A DNA stretch of 64,000 nt from Halichondria panicea. Taxonomy: Eukaryota; Porifera; Demospongiae; Suberitida; Halichondriidae. Location: assembly GCF_963675165.1 (NCBI RefSeq), contig NC_087378.1, positions 829,001 through 893,000 of the forward strand, in the 5' to 3' direction. Shown piece by piece: positions 43,060-55,800 of the stretch. The notes under the pieces are model-generated. The model ran no database searches. It saw only the letters and a list, made by a program, of their open reading frames with translations, and was not told the DNA's origin. The position numbers were made by a program, and so were the translations under genes. Numbering within the stretch: the stretch's first letter is position 1; each line of letters starts with the position of its first letter.

Positions 43060-46000
43060 TTACATAATTGTTCCCGGGTCAGAATCGACGGAGCCAATAG
43101 AGCCAATGTTATTGTTCACCAAGATTTCTAAAGATTTCTCATTCTCGTACTGCATGCACAGATCCATCAATTAAACACTGTGAAATAATTATAGGCTTAC
43201 CTTCTGTAGCTGCTTCTTCTCGATCTCTAGCTGAGCAACTTTGGCCTCTAGTTGCTTAATTTTCAATTCAGCTTCATCTACAACACTTATTTTCCTAGTA
43301 CTTAGAGAAATCTCAGCTGTATTAGGTTCACTGCTTTTGTCAAAAATGTTCTCTCCCTTTGGATCTCGAGCTAGGCTCACCATCTGCATGTACAGAATAC
43401 ATAATTAAGTATAGCTATAGAATTATGCTTACCTTGGGAATGAAGACAAAACTCAAGAATGCAGTACTGACAATTATAATTCCTCCAGAAAAGATGGCCT
43501 CGCTCACATTGAGTAGATGGTTTACACCAAATATAGCAACTGCTCTGGTGACTAACACAATGCTGGATATGTAAATCAGAGCAGCGATGTACTTGGAATC
43601 ATTCAACACTTTGACCTTCACTTTGCGTGTTTGAATTGCTAGAACAATTCCCACAATTTGCAACAATACCAAATAGAGGAAGGTCACAATCATCCACGGA
43701 GTAGCTTCTACACTGGCACCATCAAAGCAGTTGTATACTTTGTTGTTGATGCTTACATTATATTCCTGTAAATGAGTTTTAAGTACATAGTTGTATGTCT
43801 AAGGTTGGAGGATAGAAAGTATGAACAAACGTACGTCTTTTTCAATCCCGTGTTCATCGTCAGGAATCAGTTGTGGAGTTGGCCTGAGTTGAGGAATAGC
43901 CACTTGCAGTGTTACGAGTAGTGTTCCGAATCCTGTGACGAGCAGTGTGACTATAATCAGATGCCAATCCCTGACAGTCTGTAAAGCAACAATAATGCGT
44001 GACTGTACTTTCCACATGCATTATAACAATAATACCGTTTTGCTTGCTGTTGGGTTATTAAAGATGTAGTTGATCCTCCCCATTTTCGCTAGAATCACTC
44101 CAAACGCCATACAGTAGCCGATGTTGTACACTAGGGTATCCATCTATTGTGCACATGCAAGCATATACAATTTCGAAGTAATACCTGGCTGAGGCATTAT
44201 GTTGCAATATGTTTATACTATTTTACTGACTTACAATGCATCTCGCATAGTTAATGTCATACACAGTGCTTGATATGAGTCGAAGAAACACTGCTGCATA
44301 CATTATGTATGTGCCAGCTATGAGAAAGTAGTTGAGGTTAGGGCTTGTGAGTTTCACAATCCTACAGCAAAAAATAAATAATACATGTCTTTAGTAGAGT
44401 GCCACTTGGGCTAAAGTTTACTATATACCTCTTATTTCGCTGTGTAAAGTTGAAGACCAGGCAGACAGTACTGTACAGGATACCCAAACCAGCGAGGATG
44501 TAGTAGCAACTAACCAGTGCATCGTGAAATGTATTGACCTTATTGAATGGAGTTCCATCAGGAGGAACACCACCTATTTGCATAAGTTGAGTAGATAGAT
44601 ACATGATCCACATGACACTGTACCTGAATAGACTGTATCAGTTGACTCGTTGCTCAGGTGTACAATTGCTATTGCAGTAGTACTGTTCTGATCATACTCT
44701 GTTCGTGCAAAGTACTGTTCTCGCAGCATTCCATCACTTATTCTATACTGAAATATCTGACTGTTTGCTTGAAACCTGGAGCCAACGGCGAATTGAACTC
44801 GGCCCTATAAAAGCAGCATAAAAAAATAATAAACTTGTATACATTGAACTTACAGATACTCCTAAAAAGTCTGTTCTTTGAAGGTTCCATCGTATAACAC
44901 AGCTCATGAGTCGATTGTCATTTGTGAAATTCCCCAGAGAGACTAATTCCCAGCGCATTCCGTCTATTGAGTTTTCTCCCAAGCACCCTGTTGTGTTTAG
45001 AATATCATCTCTTGTCATCTCTTGTAGCATATGGTTTGTTTTGTCCAGAGCAAATGCAAAGGTCCATAGAGCGTCATATCCAATAGGAGCCACAAACGAA
45101 GAACTGTAGTTGCTTGTACTCGATGTTGTTTCATAGAGGGTGTCAAATTCATTAGCGGTCTGAATAAAGAAAGAATTACACTAATAAATCAACTAAGTAG
45201 GACGGACACTCACCAGTCCAGTATCAGTCATAGCGTTTTCATCAGTTGGGACGGCAAAGATCTGAATTGTTATAACTTTATCCAAAAACTCTGCTAACTG
45301 GCTGCTTGTACAACCAGTATCAGCATCTTGAGTCCACCATTCCTCTGCATACCATGCGTACAAGATCCAAGCATACCTTGGATAGGTATAGCCGCGTTTA
45401 TAGGCCTGAATTAGTGAGAGACATTCACAATGGTAGCATTTTGAAATACCTCTCCATCTCACCTCGCATATTATGTGTTGTGCAAATTGAGAGTAAGCAC
45501 TGATAAAAAATACACGATAGTCATCATCTTCTAACTGCATTTTTGTGTGTGGGATAAACATAGACACGATATACTAATGGTATAGGATTATAATATTAAG
45601 TAACACAGTAACTATATATACACATGAAGTACAACACATTTTAGCTCAAACAATAGCAATACAGTTGAGCCTCGATTATCTGAATCGCTGAATTCTCAAT
45701 TATTCGGATGAAAGATTAGTCGCAAATGCCTTAGCCATAGATTACGCATTAAGTGTCCATGCATGAGGTTGAAAGCTTTTGTGTTGCTGATTAGCAGAAG
45801 CAGCTAAACGCTTCAGCTTAGCCTAACAGTATAGCTTGCTACCTTGTTCTGTCCACTGATGCATTATGTCCCAAACTTAATTAAGTATATAAGAGCTCTG
45901 GACATCGTTTGCTGATTTTTCATGCAGAGGCTACTCGAATTATGGATGTGGCTCATAATTATATAGAGTCGTTCTGATATCTGAATATTTCAGCCATCCG

Positions 46001-46983
46001 GATGAGGTGGGGACACCAGGTGCATGTTCGAATAATCGAGGTTCAACTGTACTAACCTGGCTGCTTATAAAAATGCTCATGTATTTTACAGAAGAACAAG
46101 TTGTTAACATAAATTATACTTATAACTCACAAAGAAGTTCTCTGTGGAAGTATTCAGTCCTTGAATGGGTAGCTCACTACGAAATACTCTGTTCTGTACA
46201 GTCACATTCTGAGCGACTAATGTTTGTTTCAGTGTTTCAAAATTCTGCAAAAAAGATTGATTTGAAAAACTACACAGTATACCAACTTCTTTTTACCCCA
46301 GTAAAGATTCCTTCATTTTGAATTAGGATGGCAACTCTTTTCCATCCATACTGCTGAACGATTGCATTAAAGACTGTGGGAAATTCAGCATCAGATGGAT
46401 AGGTACGAAAGAAGTTAGGAAATCGATCCTGGTCATCAAGTTCAACCGAAGACGATGCATAAGCTATCTGTATTGGTATTAAATGGATAAATGCCCCTAG
46501 GCATACTGTAGCTGAAAACATAATAATGTAACACTTTCTGCTAACCTGTGAGAGGCTCTTGTGTTGCACTATCTCTGCCACTGGTGTAGAAGCTACTGAA
46601 CAGCCACACCCAAGTAGTCCCAGGATAGGAGGATTGGGAGAAGAGAGGGCCTCAAAGAATAGACCCAGTGATATTGCTCTGTCACACTGTGTAGAAGGGG
46701 AATGGTTTAACTAGCTAGAATCACAATAGCTGGGTGCAAAATGCAGCTGAGTTTGTATTCAGCATACCTAACTTGCCTTAGTGTCTTTGATTCCAATATG
46801 TGCTAATGTGTAGCCAGGCAAGATAGAGTCATTGCTGTTAACCATCTGCTCAGCCAGTTCAATCGCAGGCACTGCTCCAGATGAGTCAAATCCTTCAGTT
46901 GCAGTGAATAATGCATACTTTAGCTCCACAGTTTGTCCCTGTGAGTATCTCAAAAGCATCAGTAGAAGAGCAAGGACCTTCAT
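43060..46983 (-). CDS. GABA-B-like class C receptor A (15 exons, 837 aa)
   Basis: Exons: 46777-46983, 46546-46686, 46297-46467, 46131-46244, 45463-45534, 45214-45405, 44854-45159, 44624-44804, 44429-44573, 44235-44361, 44036-44143, 43835-43978, 43433-43765, 43201-43383, 43060-43149; phases agree. Signal peptide (VLALLLMLLRYSQG), then a Venus-flytrap domain to residue about 460: GLLGCGCSVASTPVAE matches GABA-B1 LGCSSVSTLVAE, and DRFPNFFRTYPSD matches QRFPTFFRTHPSA. Seven TM helices occupy residues about 470-745, ending FVFIPK (GABA-B FVPKM region). The tail carries a coiled coil (ELKIKQLEAKVAQLEI) like the one GABA-B subunits use to dimerise. Ligand unknown. Intron 1 uses a GC donor. Intron 4 holds a pogo-like MITE. 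This copy sits beside the intact SDR gene and so probably marks the ancestral site of the array. Confidence 0.93.
45662..46049. mobile_element. pogo/Tigger-like MITE in receptor A intron 4
   Basis: 388 bases with inverted ends cagttgagcctcgattatc and gataatcgaggttcaactg (reading the right end 5'-3' as aataatcgaggttcaactg), flanked by TA at 45660-45661 and 46050-46051. Internal sub-terminal copies of attcggatga/catccggatg are present. CAG...CTG ends with TA duplication and the CTCGATTATC core are typical of pogo-type Tc1/mariner elements. It is absent from the same intron of B and C. Confidence 0.8.
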
Positions 46984-47631
46984 TTTCCACAAATATAGAC
47001 TCTTTGACACTATACTATACTTGGCAGTTGGCACACAAACAGTTGTTATACTCCCACGGATCACAGTAGTAAGGGGGGTGGGGCTCGTTGTGTTGACTCT
47101 GTGGATACAATAGTCTCGCGGGCCACTACTGTTGAAGATCATCTAGCCTCGATCCCAGCCCTCTAGTGAGAGGGGCTAAACTCGAAACAGAGCCGTCACT
47201 GTTGCGAGTCATCAAAGCTGCTATGCATTCGTCTCGCAAGTCAGACGTTTCATCCCGGATGTAACTAGTCTAGCTAACTAGATCTAGATGTAGCTGAACT
47301 ATTAGTAACTGTACAACCTTACTACTGCTTCATTGCATTCACACACCTGCACCATGCACCCTATTCAGATTTAATATAATTCCTGTCAATTCTGTCTTGC
47401 TTTGAGTGAATAACTTTGATGATACAATGTCTACAACAAATAATTATTGTGCTATAACATAGCTCATAGTTCCCTGCTAAACATACTCAAATGGGATCTA
47501 TACATGGTGAATTGGGGAAGTATACATGTACGAAACAATTAAGTTAAACTATACAGCATTATTAAAAGGAACAGCATGCATGTTTATATAGTTGTTCACG
47601 AGCTAAAATCAACAGAGCCATTGATTGTTCA
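46984..47631. other. Spacer between receptors A and B, with a decayed SDR 3' flank
   Basis: 648 bases. Bases about 47401-47457 (tttgagtgaata, then tttgatgatacaatgtc) match the 3' flank of the SDR gene at about 42915-42970. A degenerate tagcctcgatcccag hairpin of the short-element family lies near 47152-47185. Otherwise AT-rich; it should hold the promoter of A and the 3' UTR of B. Confidence 0.6.
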
Positions 47632-50600
47632 CTAAGATTTCTCATTCTCGTACTGCAAGGAGGTATAATTATAATCATCATGCATGCATGCATCAGAGAA
47701 TTAAACACTGAAAATAATTATAGGCTTACCTTCTGTAGCTGCTTCTCAAGCTGAGCAACTTTGGCCTCTAGTTGCTTGGTTTTCAATTCAGCTTCATCTA
47801 CAACACTTACATTCCTAGTACTTAGAGAAATCTCGGCGGCAGTAATGTTACCGCTTCTGTCAAAAATATTCTCTCCCTCTGGATCTCGAGCTAGGCTCAC
47901 CATCTGCATGTATATAATTATACAGAATACATAATTAAAAATAAAACATTTATATGCTTACCTTGGGAATGAAGACAAAACTCAAAAATGCAGTACTGAC
48001 AATGATAATTCCTCCAGAAAAGATGGCCTCGCTCACATTGAGTAGATTGTATACACCAAATATAGCAACTGCTCTAGTGACTAACACAATGCTGGATATG
48101 TAAATCAGAGCAGCGATGTACTTGGAATCATTCAACACTTTGACCTTCACTTTGCGTGTTTGAATTGCTAGAACAATTCCCACAATTTGCAACAATACCA
48201 AATAGAGGAAGGTCACAATGATCCACGCAGTAGCTTCCACATTGGCATCATCAAAGCAGCTGTAAAAGGTGTTGTTAATTCTTACGCCTTCCTGCATGTA
48301 AATGAGTTTTATAAGCACTATATATGATAGTATAGCTAATTCGAAGCCTGAAGTGAATAGTTAGTATGTCTATAAGGATGCTTGGGAAAGTGACGATAGT
48401 ATATACTGTCACACTACTGTTGGGCCTATCAATTTTGGGTATAGTTCCGCTTTTTAATATTAACGTTCCCTTCAACATTTATTGAGTTGCCATTTGAATT
48501 AGAACGCAAAAATTAGAAAGGTAAGAACAAACGTACGCCTTGATCAATCCTATGTTCATTGTCTTGAATCAGTTGTGGAGTTGGCCTGAGTTGAGGGATA
48601 GCCACTTGCAGCGTTACGAGTAGTGTTCCAAATCCTGTGACGAGCAGTGTGACTATAATCAGATGCCAATCCTTGACAGTCTGTAAAGCAACAATAACGC
48701 GTGTAATTTCCACATGCATTATACCAATAATACCGTTTTGCTTGCTCTTGGATTATTAAAAATGTAGTTGATCCTCCCCATTTTCGCTAGAATCACTCCA
48801 AACGCCATACAGTAGCCGATGTTGCTCATTAGGGTATCCAACTATTGTGTACATGCAAGCATATAATTATATAATAATGTACAATTTCAAAGTCCATGAA
48901 GCTTTACATTTAATATAACATATACCTATTATTCTACTGACTCACAATGCATCTTGCATAGTTTACTCCATCAAGCACAGTGCTTGATATGAGTTGAAGA
49001 AACACTGCTGCATACATTATGTATGTGCCAGCTATGAGAAAGTAGTTGAGGCTAGGGCTTGTGAGTTTCACAACCCTATATACAGAGAAAAATACAAAAA
49101 TTAATCCACTTCTTTAGTATATATATAACGTACATTTAACTATACCTTTTATTTCGCTGTGTAAAGTTGAAGACCAGGCAGACAGTACTGTACAGGATAC
49201 CCAAACCAGCGAGAATGTAGTAGCAACCAACCAGTGCATCGTGAAATTTATTGACCTTATTGAATGGAGTTCCATCAGGAGGAACACCACCTATATATTG
49301 GTACAAGTTGAGTAGATAGATAGATAGATGATCCACATGTCACTGTACCTGAATAGACTGTACCAGTTGACTCGTTGCTCAGGTGTACAATTGTAGTAGT
49401 ACTGTTCTGATACTCTGTTCGTGCAAAGTACTGTAGTTGCAGCGTTCCATTACTTTTGTTTAGTCTATACTGGAATATCTGACTGTTTGCTTGAAACCTG
49501 GAACCAACGTCATTGAAATGAACTCGGCCCTATAAAAACACCATCAAAAATAGTAAACTTGCACATTGAGCTTACAGATACTCCTAAAAAATCTGTTCTT
49601 TGAAGGTTCCATCGTATCACACAGCTCATGAGTCGATTGTCGTTTGTGAAATTCCCCAGAGAAACTGATTCCCAGCGCATACCGTCTCTCAAGTTTTCTC
49701 CCAAGCACCCTGTTGTGTTTAGAATATCATCTCTTGTCATCTCTTGCAGCATATGGTTTGTTTTGTCCAGAGCAAATGCAAAGGTCCATAGAGCGTCATA
49801 TCCAATGGAAGCCAAATACGAATAACTGTAGTTGCTGTAGTTGCTTGTACTTAATTTTTCTTTATATTGGGTGGCAAATTCATTTGCAGTCTGAATAAAG
49901 TTACGATATAATAAATAAACTAAGTATATAGGACGGACACTCACCAGTCCAGTATCAGTCATAGCGTTTTCATCAGCAGGGACGGCAAAGACCTGAATTG
50001 CTATAACATTATCCAAAAACTCTGCTAACTGACTGCTTGTACAATCAGTACCAGCATCTTCAGTCCACCATTCATCTGCATACCATGCGTACAGGATCCA
50101 AGCATACCTTGGATAAGTATAGTTCCGTGTATAAGCCTGAATAGTGAGATCAAGAGTATAATGATAGAGAAGAAAGTATATTGAACGTAGGCATGCTGTA
50201 CATCAGATGTATGCGGAGAGTAACGTGACTTCCTGTATCTGTCACAAGCTGGAATTTGCACACTGACCAATCCAAGCAGGTGGTGATGTAATCTATCAAG
50301 AAAGTAGATTACATCACCCACACTTGGATTGATCAGTGTGCAAATTCCAAGCCCAAGACAGATATAGGAAGTCGCGTTACTCTCCGCATACATCTGCATG
50401 ATGTACAGCATGCCTACGTTCGATACTCTCTTCTCTATCACAATTATACTCTTGGTGAGAGGCATTCACAATAGTAGCAATTTCAAGTACTTCTCGATCT
50501 CACCTCGCATATTATGTGTTGTGCATATTTAGAGTAAGCACTGATAAAGAATACACGATAGTCATCGTCTTCAAACTGTGCATGGGATAAAAAACACACA

Positions 50601-51909
50601 ATATCTAAATGCTGGGATTAAAACCACCATATACTGTAAGTCTATACATGCAGCAAACAATAATTATAGCTCAAACAATGGCTATATATTCTAGCCTGAC
50701 TGCAAGCAGTTAGCGCCGCGTTACTTTCGAAGTGTGTTCTTTAATCCATTACTCATATATACACACGTAAAGATAATATTTTGTTCTTTAATCCATTACT
50801 TACACACGTAAAGATAACATTATTTGCTGTAATCCATTACTCATACACACACGTAAACTTAAGATAACACTTTGCTCTTTAATCCATTACTCACAAAAGT
50901 TGACCTGTATATACCTTCTGTCACAAACACATGCAAGTCGCTTGTACCTTCTGTCACAGTATATTATTCGAAAAGAAACTCACAAAGAAGTTCTCTGTGG
51001 AAGTATTCAGTCCTTCAATGGGTAGCTCACTATGAAATACTCTGTTCTGTATTGTCACATTGTGAGTGACTAACGTTTGTTTCAGTTTTTCAAAATTCTG
51101 CAAAAAGTATATGAGAAGAGCCACACAGTACAAAAATTATTTTTACCCCAGTAAAGATTCCTTCATTTTGAGTTAGGGTGGCAACTCTTTTCCATTCATA
51201 CTGCTGAATGACTGCATTAAAAACTAGGGGAAATTCAGCATCAGATGGATAGGTACGAAAGAAGTTAGGAAATCGATCCTGGTCATCAAGCTCAACCGAA
51301 GAAGATGAATAAGCTACCTGTATTGGATATTAAATGCCCATAGATAAAAACTAACGACTAAAGAATGACACCTTCTGTAGATTACAAAGCTTGCATAATG
51401 TACCTGTGAGAGGCTCTTGTGTTGCACTATTTCTGCCACTGGTGTAGAGGCTACTGAACAACCACACCCAAGTAGTCCCAGGATAGGAGGATTGGGAGAA
51501 GAGAGGGCCTCAAAGAATAGACTCAGTGAAGTTGCTCTGTCACACTGTAGGAGAGGAATGGTTCAGTATTTGCTGAGCACACTAAAATGTTGTGTATTGC
51601 ACACTTTTGCAATTAAAAGTATGCAACATTTTAGTGTACTTCAGTGAAATATAGCTGCATGGGTGCAAAATGCAGCTGATCTGTATTCAGTACCTAACTT
51701 ACCTTAGTGTCTTTGACTCCAATATGTGCTAATGTGTAGCCAGGCAAGATAGAGTCATTGCTGTTAACCATCTGCTCAGCCAGTTCAATTGCAGGCACTG
51801 CTCCAGATGAGTCAAATATTTCAGTTGCAGTGAATAATGCATACTTTAGCTCCACAGTTTGTCCCTGGGAGCATCCCAAGAGCACCAGTAGAAGAGCAAG
51901 AACCTTCAT
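47632..51909 (-). CDS. GABA-B-like class C receptor B (15 exons, 814 aa, short tail)
   Basis: Exons: 51703-51909, 51404-51544, 51147-51317, 50984-51097, 50504-50575, 49945-50136, 49576-49890, 49349-49529, 49146-49290, 48946-49075, 48734-48841, 48537-48680, 47962-48291, 47730-47903, 47632-47652; phases agree. Same architecture as A: signal peptide, Venus-flytrap, seven TM helices, coiled coil (ELKTKQLEAKVAQLEKQLQK). The last exon stops after YENEKS, whereas A, C and D continue for 23-26 more residues ending near GSVDS. Intron 1 has a normal GT donor (AAG|GTAAGT), unlike A and C. TM3 starts LDTLMSNIGYC instead of MDTLVYNIGYC. Intron 5 carries a 0.3 kb foldback insertion and intron 4 a tandem repeat. 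It looks functional; ligand unknown. Confidence 0.92.
50151..50454. mobile_element. 0.3 kb foldback element inserted in receptor B intron 5
   Basis: Arms of about 145 bases are almost fully complementary: the left arm begins caagagtataatgatagag and the right arm ends tctatcacaattatactcttg. The centre is near 50300. It is flanked by gtgaga on both sides (50144-50149 and 50455-50460). Receptors A and C have the uninterrupted site (cctgaattagtgagaggcatt), so this is an insertion with a 6-base target duplication, younger than the array duplication. Confidence 0.88.
50737..50893. repeat. Tandem repeat (about 45 bases x 3-4) in receptor B intron 4
   Basis: Units share ttctttaatccattact...cacacgtaaagataaca, starting near 50737, 50784, 50826 and 50876 (last partial). 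A single relative occurs in receptor C intron 4 near 55730-55760. Confidence 0.75.
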
Positions 51910-52895
51910 TTTCTAAATTCTGACACTAGGCACACAAACAGTTGTTTAAATACTCCCACAGATCAATCACAGCCATAAAAGTGCTACTAGTAGTAGGGGG
52001 TGGGGCTCGTTGTGCTGAACTCCACAAGGTGCACTCTATTATTGAACCTGTGTGACCTAGGAGTGCAGCAAGGATGCTATATATAAGGTGAGGGTGTGCA
52101 GGAAACATTTTGTCTCCTAAAATCTTCAAGTATGAAAGGACCAATTTTTAAATTATATTTCGTACCAATCATATTAATTAACTCTGTAGCCTTTGAAAAA
52201 TTAATAATTATTCTGTAAGCTATTGTCTACTATTGTTTCGTACTTATGCAGAAACTGAAGTTGAGTGTTGTTGGGTCAGAGATAATTGGGCCAGTGCCTT
52301 GATAATTATGCTCGAATAATTTTAGCATAATAAATGCCCATTTTTGGTAAAGATCATTACATTAAGTTTTGTATATAACGACGATGTTCTCATCAAATGG
52401 CTGAAGGTGGATCAGTTCAAACCAGCAAACACTGAGATCAATTATGTCGTGTGTCAGTTATGTGCTGTGTTTATGTCTACGTCCTAATTTGTATTATGTC
52501 ACATTCAGATTTTTATAAGAATAATCAGAGAATGTTCGGATTTTTTTATGAGATTAATTAATAGGCACATTTTTCAAGAATAGAATAATGGGTGAAAAAA
52601 AGCATAATTTATCAGGGCCTAGTCACTGTTTTGCAAGTCTTAAAAGTGCGATTGGTCATCTAGACAGACAGGGTCTCAGTTCCATATCCACAAGTATGGA
52701 CACTTCTGTGGGCAGTCAAAAGAAGGACTGAAACTGTTATTAATTGTTTAATTCCTGTAAATTCTTTGAGTGAATACCTTTGATGATACAATGTCATATA
52801 ATTTTCTACATGTCTATACAATGAATAATTATTGCTATAAAATGGTGCATTGGGAAAAACAAGTTGAACACGTACATACACTATAATAGACATGT
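51910..52895. other. Spacer between receptors B and C with an SDR 3'-exon remnant
   Basis: 986 AT-rich bases. It holds the SDR remnant at 52691-52740 (listed separately) followed by an SDR-like 3' flank to about 52830 (tttgagtgaatacctttgat). The remainder, including 52140-52650, shows nothing I recognise. Confidence 0.55.
52691..52740 (+). pseudogene. SDR last-exon remnant beside receptor C
   Basis: The stretch aagtatggacacttctgtgg...ggactgaaactg matches the end of the intact SDR exon 6 (42850-42895), including the stop region. The rest of the exon is gone. It lies at the same position and orientation relative to receptor C as the intact SDR does to receptor A. Confidence 0.8.
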
Positions 52896-55800
52896 TTATA
52901 TATTAATTGTTCCTGTGACAGAATCGACGGAGCCAATAGAGCCATTGATATTGTTTTTGTTTACCAAGATTTCTGAAGGTGTTTCATTGTCATACTGCAC
53001 AGAGGTATATTTATCAATCAATTAAACACTGGAAAATAATTATAGGTTTACCTTCTGTAGCTGCTTCTCAAGCTGAGCAACTTTGGCCTCTAGTTGCTTG
53101 ATTTTCAATTCAGCTTCATCTACAACACAATTCTTAGTGCTTAAAGAAACCTCGGCTGTAGTAGTGCCACCGCTTATGTCAAACATTTTCTCTCCCTTTG
53201 GATCTCGAGCTAGGCTCACCATCTGCATGTACAGAATGCATAATAAAAAATATATAGCATTTTTAATACTTACCTTGGGAATGAAGACAAAACTCAAAAA
53301 TGCAGTACTGACAATTATAATTCCTCCAGAAAGGATGGCCTCGCTCACATTGAGTAGATTGTTTACACCAAATATAGCAACTGGTCTGGTGACTAACACA
53401 ATGCTGGATATGTAAATCAGAGCAGCGATGTACTTGGAATCATTCAACACTTTGACCTTCACTTTGCGTGTTTGAATTGCTAGAACAATTCCCACAATTT
53501 GCAACACTACCAAATAGAGGAAGGTTACAATGATCCACGCAGTAGCTTCTACACTGGCACCAGCAAAGCAGTTGTAAACTGTGTTGTTGATCCTTACATT
53601 ATATTCCTGTAAATGAGTTTTACAAGCACTATAATTATGACAGTGGATAATTCAAAGTGTATAGTTGTATGTTGGGAGTGAGTATTATATATAAAGTATG
53701 AACAAATGTACATCTCTTTCAATCCCATATTCATCGTCTAGAATCAGTTGTGGAGTTGGCCTGAGTTGAGGGATAGCCACTTGCAACGTTACGAGTAGTG
53801 TTCCGAATCCTGTGACGAGCAGTGTGACTATAATCAGATGCCAATCCTTGACAGTCTGTAAAGCAACAATAATGCGTGACTGTACTTTCTACATGCATTA
53901 TAAAATAATACCGTTTTGCTTGCTGTTGGGTTATTAAAGATGTAGTTGATCCTCCCCATTTTCGCTAGAATCACTCCAAACGCCATACAGTAGCCGATGT
54001 TATACACTAGGGCATCCATCTATTGTGCACATGCAAGCATATACAATTTCGAAGTAATCCCTGAGGCATTATGTTGCAATATCTTTATACTATTCTACTG
54101 ACTTACAATGCATCTCGCATAGTTAATGTCGTACACAGTGCTTGATATGAGTTGAAGAAACACTGCTGCATACATTATGTATGTGCCAGCTATGAGAAAG
54201 TAGTTGAGGTTAGGGCTTGTGAGTTTCACAATCCTACAGCAAAAAATAAATAATACATGTCTTTAGTAGAGTGCCACTTGGGCTACACTTCACTATATAC
54301 CTCTTATTTCGCTGTGTAAAGTTGAAGACCAGGCAGACAGTACTGTACAGGATACCCAAACCAGCGAGGATGTAGTAGCAAATAACCAGTGCATCGTGAA
54401 ATGTATTGACCTTATTGAATGGAGTTCCATCAGGAGGAACACCACCTATTGGCATAAGTTGAGTAGATAGATACATGATCTATATCATGCTATTGGCATG
54501 AGTTGATTAGATAGATAAATGATATTCGGTACCTGAATAGACTGTATCAATTGACTCGTTGCTCAGGTATACAATTGCTAGTGTAGTAGTACTGTTCTGA
54601 TCATACTCTGTTCGTGCAAAGTACTGTACTCGCAGCATTCCATCACTTTCGTTTAGTCTGTACTGAAATATCTGACTGTTTGCTTGAAACCTGGAGCCAA
54701 CGTCATTGAATTGAACTCGGCCCTATAAAAACAGGATCAAAAACAGTAAACTTGCACATTGAACTTACAGATACTCCTAAAAAGTCTGTTCTTTGAAGGT
54801 TCCATCGTATAACACAGCTCATGAGTCGATTGTAACTCGTGAAATTCCTAAGAGAGAAAAATGTTGCGTTTATCAAGTTTTCTCCTGAGCACCCTGTTGT
54901 GTTCAGAATATCATTATCTTGCAGCATATGGTTTGTTTTTTCCAGAGCAAATGCAAAAGTCCATAGAGTGTCATATGCGACAGAAGCCGAATACAAGTAA
55001 CTGTAGTTGCTGTAGTTTCTTGTATTTAATTTTTCTTTATATTGGGTGGCAAATTCATTTGCAGTCTGAATAAAGTTACGATATAATAAATATAATAGGA
55101 CGAATGCACTTACCAGTCCTGTATCAGTCATAGCGTTTTCATCAGCAGGGACGGAAAAAACCTGAATTGCTATAACTTTCTCCAAAAACTCTGCTAACTG
55201 ACTGCTTGTACAACCAGTACCAGCATCTTGAGTCCACCATTCATCTGCATACCATGCGTACAGGATCCAAGCATACCTTGGATAGGTATAGCCGCGTTTA
55301 TATGCCTGAATTAGTGAGAGGCATTCACAATGGTAGCACTTTCAACGATCTCACCTGGCATATTATGTGTTGTGCATATTGAGAGTAAGCACTGATAAAG
55401 AATACGCGATAGTCATCATCTTCAAACTGTGCATGGGATAAAAACACTAAATGCTGGGATTATATGCAAGTATAGATGATAGCATCAAACATTATATATA
55501 GCTCAGGCAATAATTATGTTATTACATGGCTATGAAAAGGCCCTCGACCACAATCTACTACCGGGCCAATAATCTGTTCGTGACGAATTGCCATGTAATA
55601 ACTAATTTTGTAGAAGTGAGTGTATTCATGCATACTCTGTACCATAAAAACCATATACTCGGGCTCCGCCCCTCGTGCTTGGTGGGTTTACTGCCATAAA
55701 TCCCTAGAACCATAGTATAACTATAACTTAATCCATTACCGTAAAAATAACATTTTGTTCGCTACACCATTATACTCACACACATTCCCTGCAGAGAATA

